Shown one piece after another: positions 1-5,697 of a DNA stretch of 5,697 nt. The notes under the pieces are model-generated. The model saw only the letters and a list, made by a program, of their open reading frames with translations, ran no database searches and was not told the origin of the DNA. The stretch's first letter is position 1. The number at the start of each line of letters is the position of its first letter. Where the stretch lies: the NCBI GenBank assembly GCA_003651105.1, contig QMTN01000034.1, positions 1-5,697 on the forward strand, given 5' to 3'. This DNA comes from Thermoplasmata archaeon. GTDB taxonomy: Archaea; Thermoplasmatota; E2; DHVEG-1; B18-G2. The position numbers were made by a program, and so were the translations under genes.

Positions 1-1607
1 TCCATCTCTTCTGGGTTGATCTTGTCCTCGTTCACGTACTTTGATACAAGATAATAGATTGGATAAAGCGTCGAGTCAGAGATCGGCTCTATTATCCATC
101 CTTTCTTGAAGGGAAATTCCGTACCCAGCCACGAACCTTTCCTGATGCAGGCCCTATCGCTATACCAGTCAAGGATTCCTGGCAGTTCCTTCTTGTACTC
201 TTCTGGGTAGATGTTCATGCTCTCAACATGGAGCTTCGATAATTCGGTCAGCTCTTCATCGCTGTATCTTATGAACCACTGATCAGGTATCCTCTTTATA
301 ACGACCCTCTCCCCACACCTGCACACAACATCTTCCGAGAACTCCATCATGATCTCGGCAAATCCCCTGCTGATAAGCTCCTCCTTCACCTCTTCTTTTG
401 CTTCTGATACCTTGAGACCAGCATATTCTCTGCATGCCTCGTTCATCACGCCGGTATGGAATTCTTTCTTGTAGATGATCTCGGTAGCCCTGTCAAGCTT
501 CTCTCTTTCATCCTGACTCTCTATACCCATATCCTCACATATCTCCCTTGCAGGTATATCTCCGTATCCTTCAACCCTGATTATCCCTATGGGCTCTATA
601 TCCGCTCCACTCTCTTGTAGAGCTATCCAATCGTATGGAGCATGAGCGGGAACGCTCATCACGATTCCGGTGGCAAAACATGGATCGACGAATCTTCCCG
701 GAAGCACCGGAACCTTCCTGTTAACTAGAGGAACCTCACAGGTCTTGTTGATAAGATCCCTCCCTTCTATCCTTTCTCCGGTTACCTCTACCTCCTCCAT
801 CTGGTACTTCAGTTTCTCTGCCCCTTCTGGAGAGCATATCCATACCTCGTTGCCAACCTTAATCTTCTCATAAACAACATCCGGATTGACCCACATGTTG
901 GTAACCCCAAAGATGGTCTCTGGCCTAAGCGTAGCTGCCGGCAGGATCAAACCATTTTCCATCCTGAACTTTATGATGGTAAACTCCAGGACTTCTGCGT
1001 TTCCACCTCTGGATATATCTGTCTCAGATTTATCCACAGCTACCGGGCCACAGTTTGGGCAGTACGGTGCGAAGTGGGTCTTCTGTGTCAAGAGATTTCT
1101 CTCTTTAAGTTTCAAGAACTGCCAAGTTATGAACTTCCTGTATCCTTCTGATATCGTATCCATGAGTCTTGAGTAATCTATGAGGAAACCGAACCTCTTC
1201 CAGTAATCCTCGACGTAGACCTTGCTGAAAAACTTTACAACAAACCTTGGATCCTTCAGCCTATCTATCACATCATCCGGGCAACCGTTCTCTTTCAGCA
1301 TTTTTATCGTATCTGGATCCCCTCTCTCCACCTTCCTCGCAAAGGCTACAGATGGCAGACCAGACGCATGAAATCCGGCGGGAAACAGAACGTTGTATCC
1401 CTTCATCCTCTTGTACCTAGCTATTATATCTGCATAGGTGAAACCTCGCATATGACCAACATGCAGATAACCGGATATTCCTGGATAGGCAAAGTGAATG
1501 AAGAACTTCTTCATCCCCTCCTTCCTTTCAGCCTCGTATATCCTTTCCCTGAACCACCTCTCCTGCCACTTCCTCTCCACTTCCTTGTAATCGTACCCTT
1601 CCCTCAT
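1..1607 (-). CDS. leuS: Leucyl-tRNA synthetase, archaeal type (N-terminal 535 residues; C-terminal part beyond the window)
   Basis: This cytoplasmic class I aminoacyl-tRNA synthetase charges tRNA-Leu with leucine using ATP and hydrolyses mischarged tRNA in an inserted editing domain. The frame is open from ATG 1607 to the left edge. The class I HIGH signature reads HVGH (residues 49-52, in GYLHVGHMRG), followed by the Rossmann-fold stretch RYKRMKGYNVLFPAGFHASG. A CPNC zinc-knuckle pair sits at Cys183/Cys186. The CP1 editing domain shows TLRPETIFGVTNMWVNP (from Thr226) and MSVPAHAPYDW, with Asp326 at the position of the conserved editing aspartate. A CRC motif (429-431) precedes IPDQWFIRYSDEE, and WIIEPISDSTLYPIYY lies near the edge. 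Archaeal LeuRS is usually 900-970 residues, so about 55% is present and the KMSKS loop should lie to the left. ATG 1607 gives a typical LeuRS N-terminus, with no in-frame ATG just upstream. IleRS and ValRS are excluded by the LeuRS-type HASG and editing motifs. Confidence 0.95.
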   Translation of the reverse strand, partial: MREGYDYKEVERKWQERWFRERIYEAERKEGMKKFFIHFAYPGISGYLHVGHMRGFTYADIIARYKRMKGYNVLFPAGFHASGLPSVAFARKVERGDPDTIKMLKENGCPDDVIDRLKDPRFVVKFFSKVYVEDYWKRFGFLIDYSRLMDTISEGYRKFITWQFLKLKERNLLTQKTHFAPYCPNCGPVAVDKSETDISRGGNAEVLEFTIIKFRMENGLILPAATLRPETIFGVTNMWVNPDVVYEKIKVGNEVWICSPEGAEKLKYQMEEVEVTGERIEGRDLINKTCEVPLVNRKVPVLPGRFVDPCFATGIVMSVPAHAPYDWIALQESGADIEPIGIIRVEGYGDIPAREICEDMGIESQDEREKLDRATEIIYKKEFHTGVMNEACREYAGLKVSEAKEEVKEELISRGFAEIMMEFSEDVVCRCGERVVIKRIPDQWFIRYSDEELTELSKLHVESMNIYPEEYKKELPGILDWYSDRACIRKGSWLGTEFPFKKGWIIEPISDSTLYPIYYLVSKYVNEDKINPEEM

Positions 1608-1627
1608 CTCCCAGCAGATATGAGAAG

Positions 1628-1639
1628 TTTTTATATAAC
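1628..1639 (-). promoter_or_regulatory. TATA box of leuS, probably leaderless transcript
   Basis: Read on the minus strand this is GTTATATAAAAA, preceded by an A-rich GGGAAAACC stretch that could serve as the BRE (TFB recognition element). Its centre is about 27 nt upstream of the leuS ATG. Archaeal transcription usually starts about 25-27 nt after the TATA centre, so the transcript should begin at or within a few bases of the start codon. The GGGAG directly abutting the ATG is too close to act as a Shine-Dalgarno site, which agrees with a leaderless mRNA. The start site is inferred from spacing only. Confidence 0.65.
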
Positions 1640-1684
1640 GGTTTTCCCGGGGTATGGTTTGAGGTACAGACTTTCATCGGAAAA

Positions 1685-1693
1685 TTAATATAT
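1685..1693 (+). promoter_or_regulatory. Possible TATA box for the small ORF / response regulator pair
   Basis: TTAATATAT preceded by AAAA resembles an archaeal BRE-TATA element. It lies almost on top of the first possible ATG (1695). If it is used, transcription would begin near 1712-1719 and the small protein would start leaderless at ATG 1719. The alternative is that the near-palindromic TATA box at 1631-1638 also drives rightward transcription, starting near 1661 and keeping ATG 1695 in the message. Confidence 0.4.
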
Positions 1694-1694
1694 C

Positions 1695-1853
1695 ATGCTG
1701 ATGAATAATATTAGTGAAATGTTCATAGAAAAGCTCAAGAGGATCTTTGGAGGAGAGAGGGTTGAGGAAGTGAAGAAGAGAGAGGCTAAGCAACAGAGAA
1801 AGGAAGAAACGGTTTTCGAAGAGGAAGAGTGGCTCTCTTACTACGTGAGCTGA
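1695..1853 (+). CDS. Small charged protein of unknown function (52 aa; 44 aa if started at 1719)
   Basis: I do not recognise this protein. The frame runs from ATG 1695 to TGA 1851-1853, with further in-frame ATGs at 1701 and 1719. The product begins with a mixed hydrophobic/basic segment (FIEKLKRIFGG). A continuous run of Lys, Arg, Glu and Gln follows at residues 21-38 and is likely a single helix, then comes a short tail of four acidic residues and aromatics (FEEEEWLSYYVS). There is no membrane segment, cysteine or zinc motif. Support for a real gene comes from a TATA-like element just upstream, codon use matching the neighbours (GAG/GAA, AAG, AGA/AGG), and snug packing between leuS and the response regulator, which starts 42 bp downstream on the same strand. 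A co-transcribed partner of the response regulator is possible but is only inference from position. A purine-rich strand can also produce charged open frames by chance. Confidence 0.6.
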   Translation: MLMNNISEMFIEKLKRIFGGERVEEVKKREAKQQRKEETVFEEEEWLSYYVS

Positions 1854-1895
1854 TTTTGCAGAAAGGTACAAGTATGGGTTAAGCATTATCCATTA

Positions 1896-2288
1896 ATGAT
1901 GGGGATGGGGAAGAAGAGGATAATGGTTGTGGATGATAACCCGGATGTGTTGATCTCCATAAAAGAAGGGTTGACCACATTAGATGAGAATATAGAGGTT
2001 ATACCTGTCGAGAACGGAGAAGAATGCCTGAAGCTTTTGGAAGAGAGAAGGATCAAGCCAGATTTGATAATCCTGGATATCATGCTACCAGGGATGAGCG
2101 GATGGGAGGTGTACAACCAGATAAAGGAGAGGGAGGAATGGGAGAAGATCCCAATAATATTCCTCACCGCTAGAACCGATCCAACCGCTCGCGAGGTGGG
2201 AAGTTTCTTGGGAGAGGATTACATAGAGAAGCCCTTTGATGCAAGGGATTTAAAGGCGAGGATAGACAGGATTCTGGCAAGAAGATAG
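1896..2288 (+). CDS. Stand-alone response-regulator receiver (REC) domain protein
   Basis: This is a single-domain cytoplasmic signalling protein of the CheY-like family, which accepts a phosphoryl group from a histidine kinase and signals through protein contacts. All key residues are present in the 130 aa: the acidic pair Asp13-Asp14 in IMVVDDNPDV, phospho-acceptor Asp61 in LIILDIMLPGMSG, the switch Thr91 in IIFLTAR, and Lys112 in YIEKPF. The domain fills the protein, ending in the helix-5 sequence DLKARIDRILARR, so there is no DNA-binding or enzymatic output domain. The first codons contain three in-frame ATGs (1896, 1899, 1905). The fold needs only the sequence from about KKRIMVV, so any of them could be the true start. 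No strong TATA box lies in the 42 bp upstream, which fits co-transcription with the small ORF. No kinase is nearby, so its partner is unknown. It might be an orphan regulator, a phosphorelay intermediate or a taxis component. Confidence 0.93.
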   Translation: MMGMGKKRIMVVDDNPDVLISIKEGLTTLDENIEVIPVENGEECLKLLEERRIKPDLIILDIMLPGMSGWEVYNQIKEREEWEKIPIIFLTARTDPTAREVGSFLGEDYIEKPFDARDLKARIDRILARR

Positions 2289-2297
2289 AATACAGAA

Positions 2298-2310
2298 AAA
2301 TATATATACC
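2298..2310 (+). promoter_or_regulatory. TATA box of the large surface-protein gene
   Basis: AAATATATATACC lies just after the response-regulator stop and follows a purine-rich AGAAAA stretch usable as a BRE. Transcription would be expected near 2330, giving a leader of about 50 nt before ATG 2379. That leader contains the Shine-Dalgarno-like site listed below. The element suggests the surface-protein gene has its own promoter rather than depending on read-through from the response regulator. Confidence 0.65.
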
Positions 2311-2364
2311 GATAAATTAAAATACTGATAGAAGATATTGGTATTAACCGAATCCGCGGAATTT

Positions 2365-2370
2365 GGGGGT
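2365..2370 (+). promoter_or_regulatory. Shine-Dalgarno-like site of the surface-protein gene
   Basis: GGGGGT sits 8 nt before ATG 2379 and is close to the archaeal GGAGGTGA complement of the 16S rRNA 3' end. It selects this ATG over the next in-frame one (2397), which would remove the basic n-region of the signal peptide. It also contrasts with leuS, which appears leaderless. Confidence 0.55.
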
Positions 2371-2378
2371 AGCGTAGA

Positions 2379-5300
2379 ATGAGGAAAGGTATAGGTATGG
2401 TTGTTTTGCTGGCGGTGGCGCTAGTAACAACCAGTCTATCCACAGTAGTAAAACCACTAAACATCGAGAACTCAAATTCAGATCTGATGCAGGTGGACAA
2501 GAAGGTATGGAATGGCTCGGAATGGGTGGATGAGACAACCGCAGATATCGGTGACAAAGTAAGGTTCAACATCTCGATATCCCAGCCGGACGACTCAGGT
2601 GGGTATATCTTGTACAACATAACGGTGAGAGATACGCTACCAAGTGGTCTGGAATACGTTGCTGGTAGCGGAGAATTCTCTGGTTGCTATAGTGGTGATG
2701 CGGAACCCTCGATCATCGGCAACACTTTGGTCTGGGAACTGGAAGATTCAATCCATATAGGAGAGGGAGAGAAATTATACATAACCTTTGAGGCGAATGT
2801 CACAGACTACGGCAAATGGACAAATCTTGTCAATGTTACGGCAAACCACTGTAGCGGAGTAAAGGTCTATGGGGAAGCTATTGCCAATGTTACCGTCGAG
2901 GAGATTGTTCCCGAGATAAGCGTAGAGAAGCTGGTCAGCCTCGATGGTGATGTCTACAGCAATGAGGTGACAACAACTCTGGGATCTGAAATCACTTTCA
3001 AGATAATCGTAGAGGATACCGGTGGCACCGGCTTCGATAATATCACGATAGTCGATGATCTCCCGGATGGACTTGCTTACGTGGAGGGGACATCAAGGAT
3101 CAATGGTGTACCTGAAGAGCCCAACATATCAGATAGTGAACTAACTTGGAAGGTGGAGAATCCATCTGAATTCCCGATCATAGTAATTTTCAATGCAACC
3201 GTGAATGGATGCGGTTTGCTTGAGAACATCGTGGATGTAGAGGCATTGATTGACTGCACCCTCGTCTCTGGAAATGATTCAGCCCTTGCTAATGTGACAT
3301 GCTTCCCGGGCGTGGAGGTCAGGAAATACGTATCCACAGATGGAACAAACTGGATGGATCACCTTGAAGGATACCTGCCAGAGATCGACAAGGTATATTT
3401 CAAGATAAATGTGACAAACACCGGCGATATCAACCTGACCGGCAAGCTGGAAGACTTCCTACCGCTTTTCCTGAAGTATAACGGTGATGGAGGACATAGC
3501 TATGCCAACGACACCTACGTCAGATGGAACTTGACCGATCCGCTTCCGCCGGGCGCATCCATAGAGAAGATCTTCTCAGCAACACCGATATCTGGAGGAG
3601 AAGGAAATAACGTAGCTACTGTTACTACTGATCAGGGTGTGAACGCAACAGATAAGGTAACGATAGTCCTGTACGAGCCATCCATAGAGGTTAGCAAGGT
3701 TGTAAGGGGATTCTGTCCAGAAACTGGATGGGGCGAGATTATAGAGGTTATTCCGGGACAGATCGTGGAGTTCAGGATAGATATCCTCTACCACGGTAGT
3801 CCTCTCGATCCATTGAAGTACGTGTTCCACAACATAACCATAGTTGACAGACTTCCGGATATTCTGGAATACCAGAAGAACTCGACGAGATTCTCCGGCG
3901 ACTGGAGTGGATGGGATGAGAATTACAGTGGAAACCTTGAGCCGACCATTGATGACAATAACTTAACGTGGTATCTGGGTGATGTATTCAGGATACCAGA
4001 TGGTGGAACGCTATCCTTATACTTCAGGGCGATTGTAAAAGATGATGATGGATGCGGAGTCTATGAAAATGTTGCGGAGGTCAGGGGAGAAGAGTGCAGT
4101 GGTATGTCACTCTACGATGAGGATAACGCATCGATAGAGATACCTTGCCCGGAGGTGGAGATAGAGAAGAAGGCGAGAGATCCCGGAACTGGCGAATGGA
4201 AGGATAGCATCGGCATATTCTATGGAGACGAGATGACATTCAATATTACGGTGAGTAACTCTGGTGGAAGAGATATTCAGGTGAAGGTTATCGATCCTCT
4301 CCTGGATACGGAGGACTTCAAGCTCGAGTATGTATCTGCGGAGCCGGAGCCGGATGAGATAATCGACAATACCCTCATATGGAACATAACCGTTGGGGCT
4401 GGCGAGGAGTTCTACATAGAGATAACGGCAAGATTTACTGGAAGGAACTGTTATGGCTGTTACAACAACACCGCATATCTCTACTACACAGTCGGTGATC
4501 AGATCATAGAGAAGTTCGACAACGCAACATTCTGCATAGTCAACGATGCCTGGCCACCACATTCATATGTCAACGCCATAGCTCCATACTGGCACAACAA
4601 AGGGTTCACGGTAACAGCTACCGCATGGGATGATGAAACCTACGTGTCAAGGGTTGAGCTCTACTACGCTTACAGCGAGGATGGAAACGAATGGACGGAC
4701 TGGCAGTTGGTTGGAGAGGATGCGAACGGTGAAGATGGATGGTCTTGGGAATTCTTTGGAAGTGATGGCTACTACAGGTTCTGCTCGATCGCATACGATG
4801 CTTTAGGAAATAAGGAGGAGAAGGAGCTCACCGAGGAGGCGAGCGCCGGAATCGACACCGTGGCTCCTACATCAGAAGTGAATGATATAGTGCCGTACGA
4901 ACACATCGGGTTAACCCTAGAACTAAGCTACACTGCATCCGATGACAGGAGCGGTGTATCAGAGGTCAAGCTCTACTACAGGTATTCATCAGACAACGAA
5001 ACGTGGAGCGACTGGATGGAAGGAGACTGGACATTCCATGCACCAACTGCTGGATACTACCAGTTCTACTCCATAGCCATAGATAATGCTGGAAATGTTG
5101 AAGCTCCACCCGCTGAACCAGATGCGATCTGCAAGTTCGTAACCCTCGAGGAGCTGAAGGTTAACATAACCAGACCCGTAGCCGGTGGAATCTACTTCAT
5201 GGACAGAGAGATCTTTGTCTTACCGATAAATCTGACCATAGTTATAGGGAAGATAACGATATCCGCGGAGGTCGAGAACGCATATGGCGATGTGGAGGTC

Positions 5301-5697
5301 GAGTTCATCATAGACAACGAGAGTAAGTTCGTCGATGATAGCGAGCCATTCAACTACACCTGGAACGAGAGAGCATTCTCTTGGCACACCATAAAGGTAA
5401 TAGCATACGATCATTACGATGATCAAGTGAGAACAGCGAGCGCAGAGAGGGATATCCTCATCCTCAATTTTGCTTTTGGAGGTAAGACGGGTATAGAAGG
5501 GAAGGTCTATGATGCACAGTCTTGGTTCAAGAAAGGAATAGCTGGAGCGAGCATCATAGTTTACGAGCATGGAACAACCAATGAGATAGCAAACACCACC
5601 ACGGGATGGTTCCTCTGGAAGAAAGGTAAGTTCAGCATAGAGCTGAACCCAGGGATCTATGACCTGAAGGTAACAGCTGAGGGTTACGAGACAAAGA
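2379..5697 (+). CDS. Large exported multi-domain surface protein: DUF11 repeats, Ig-like repeats, carboxypeptidase-regulatory-like domain (3' end beyond the window)
   Basis: The frame is open for 1106 codons with no stop before the right edge. Residues 1-24 form a Sec-type signal peptide: basic MRKG, then a hydrophobic core rich in Val, Leu and Ala; the cleavage site is unclear. Five tandem DUF11-type beta-sandwich repeats follow (about 39-175, 176-308, 309-434, 435-591, 592-725). Their hallmarks are V.KKV openings, GD.V.F.I...N, and D.LP.GLEYV followed by L.W.L. Two related Ig-like repeats (726-829, 830-925) share V..V.LYY.YS and GYY.F.SIA.D..GN. A third Ig-like domain (926-1035) has a form common in archaeal surface proteins (NITRPVAGGIYFMDRE, IGKITI, WHTIKVIAYD). 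A carboxypeptidase-regulatory-like fold begins at about 1037 (GIEGKVYDA, GIAGASIIVYE, NPGIYDLKVTAEGYE). About 31 N-X-S/T sequons suggest heavy N-glycosylation, and there are 14 cysteines. The likely role is cell-surface, adhesin or S-layer-associated. No catalytic site is visible. The membrane anchor or sorting tail should lie beyond the window. Confidence 0.9.
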   Translation, partial: MRKGIGMVVLLAVALVTTSLSTVVKPLNIENSNSDLMQVDKKVWNGSEWVDETTADIGDKVRFNISISQPDDSGGYILYNITVRDTLPSGLEYVAGSGEFSGCYSGDAEPSIIGNTLVWELEDSIHIGEGEKLYITFEANVTDYGKWTNLVNVTANHCSGVKVYGEAIANVTVEEIVPEISVEKLVSLDGDVYSNEVTTTLGSEITFKIIVEDTGGTGFDNITIVDDLPDGLAYVEGTSRINGVPEEPNISDSELTWKVENPSEFPIIVIFNATVNGCGLLENIVDVEALIDCTLVSGNDSALANVTCFPGVEVRKYVSTDGTNWMDHLEGYLPEIDKVYFKINVTNTGDINLTGKLEDFLPLFLKYNGDGGHSYANDTYVRWNLTDPLPPGASIEKIFSATPISGGEGNNVATVTTDQGVNATDKVTIVLYEPSIEVSKVVRGFCPETGWGEIIEVIPGQIVEFRIDILYHGSPLDPLKYVFHNITIVDRLPDILEYQKNSTRFSGDWSGWDENYSGNLEPTIDDNNLTWYLGDVFRIPDGGTLSLYFRAIVKDDDGCGVYENVAEVRGEECSGMSLYDEDNASIEIPCPEVEIEKKARDPGTGEWKDSIGIFYGDEMTFNITVSNSGGRDIQVKVIDPLLDTEDFKLEYVSAEPEPDEIIDNTLIWNITVGAGEEFYIEITARFTGRNCYGCYNNTAYLYYTVGDQIIEKFDNATFCIVNDAWPPHSYVNAIAPYWHNKGFTVTATAWDDETYVSRVELYYAYSEDGNEWTDWQLVGEDANGEDGWSWEFFGSDGYYRFCSIAYDALGNKEEKELTEEASAGIDTVAPTSEVNDIVPYEHIGLTLELSYTASDDRSGVSEVKLYYRYSSDNETWSDWMEGDWTFHAPTAGYYQFYSIAIDNAGNVEAPPAEPDAICKFVTLEELKVNITRPVAGGIYFMDREIFVLPINLTIVIGKITISAEVENAYGDVEVEFIIDNESKFVDDSEPFNYTWNERAFSWHTIKVIAYDHYDDQVRTASAERDILILNFAFGGKTGIEGKVYDAQSWFKKGIAGASIIVYEHGTTNEIANTTTGWFLWKKGKFSIELNPGIYDLKVTAEGYETK
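2493..4553 (+). repeat. Array of five divergent DUF11-type protein repeats
   Basis: The encoded protein contains five homologous but divergent units of about 125-155 residues. The opening motifs are VDKKVWNG, ISVEKLVS, VEVRKYVS, IEVSKVVR and VEIEKKAR, one per unit. Units 1, 2 and 4 carry a clear D.LP(S/D)(G/I)LEYV-like strand (RDTLPSGLEYV, DDLPDGLAYV, DRLPDILEYQ). Unit 3 has EDFLPLFLKY and unit 5 the weaker IDPLLDTEDFKLEYV. At DNA level no long exact repeat is evident, so the array looks old rather than recently expanded. Unit borders are judged by eye and may be off by several residues. Confidence 0.8.
4554..5153 (+). repeat. Pair of related Ig-like protein repeats
   Basis: Two consecutive units of about 100 residues align through VSRVELYYAYSEDGNEWTDW versus VSEVKLYYRYSSDNETWSDW. 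The later strand pair also matches: DGYYRFCSIAYDALGNKEE versus AGYYQFYSIAIDNAGNVEA. Each begins with a Pro-rich linker (WPPHSYVNAIAPY, APTSEVNDIVPYE). The second unit keeps the consensus DDRSGVSEV turn, while the first has DDETYVSRV. This is a common stalk-type repeat of secreted archaeal and bacterial proteins and probably acts as a spacer. Confidence 0.75.

Larger units (their letters stand above)
2289..2378 (+). other. Intergenic leader region of the surface-protein gene
   Basis: These 90 bp hold the TATA box at 2298-2310 and an AT-rich initiation region, then a GC-richer leader (AACCGAATCCGCGGAATTTGGGGG) ending in the ribosome-binding site. The leader has a short CCGCGG palindrome, too small to call a regulatory structure. 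No oligo-T terminator for the response regulator is evident on the plus strand. Confidence 0.5.

Noticed and set aside
670..1688. Three plus-strand open frames (670-873, 886-1176, 1368-1688)
   Set aside because: The first two lie entirely opposite leuS and the third mostly so, running on into the divergent promoter region. Their translations show Ser/Pro/Phe-rich shadow composition and no domain.
2296..2312. The alternating AT run as a microsatellite or replication-origin element
   Set aside because: It is only four AT steps long, sits at normal TATA spacing before a gene, and has no origin-box repeats around it.
2219..2620. A 133-codon minus-strand open frame spanning the response-regulator end and the surface-protein start
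   Set aside because: It crosses a promoter region and two well-supported genes on the other strand. Its Ser/Ile/Pro-rich translation is typical of a shadow frame.
4107..4562. A 151-codon minus-strand open frame inside the surface-protein gene
   Set aside because: It lies wholly opposite a frame with clear DUF11 homology. Its translation is low-complexity in Leu, Tyr, Val and Arg, as expected from the complement of Glu/Asn/Ile/Tyr-rich codons, and it has no promoter or ribosome-binding site.
2493..5153. Recent tandem duplication at DNA level
   Set aside because: The repeats align only as protein, with scattered identities. No long identical DNA stretches between units were seen.
5220..5570. 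A 116-codon minus-strand open frame
   Set aside because: It is antisense to the third Ig-like domain and the start of the carboxypeptidase-regulatory-like domain. No recognisable motif was seen, and its composition mirrors the sense strand.

Overview
The window looks like a piece of a euryarchaeal chromosome. The evidence is an archaeal-type leucyl-tRNA synthetase, AT-rich TATA boxes at archaeal spacing from gene starts, heavy use of AGA/AGG for Arg and ATA for Ile, and a large exported DUF11/Ig-like glycoprotein with many N-glycosylation sequons. The wording of the LeuRS motifs, together with a lone receiver-domain protein, suggests a Thermoplasmatota-like or related lineage. That placement comes from memory of family sequences, not from a search.

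Left third, minus strand (1-1607): the N-terminal 535 residues of LeuRS, cut by the left edge before the KMSKS loop. Its TATA box lies about 27 nt upstream of the ATG, so the mRNA is probably leaderless or nearly so.

Middle, plus strand (1695-2288): a 52-codon charged small protein of unknown function, then a stand-alone response-regulator receiver domain with all its phosphorylation residues. They are 42 bp apart and may be co-transcribed. No histidine kinase or output domain is in the window.

Right half, plus strand (2379 to the edge): one uninterrupted open frame of at least 1106 codons with its own TATA box and a GGGGGT ribosome-binding site. It encodes a signal peptide, five tandem DUF11-type repeats, two related Ig-like repeats, a third Ig-like domain, and the start of a carboxypeptidase-regulatory-like domain. 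It is probably a cell-surface or S-layer-associated protein and continues past the window.

No RNA gene, CRISPR array, insertion sequence or non-coding stretch over 300 bases was seen. The least ordinary items are the small protein, the three-cysteine motif shared by two of the DUF11 repeats, and the compact divergent promoter region. I found no convincing new multi-gene system.
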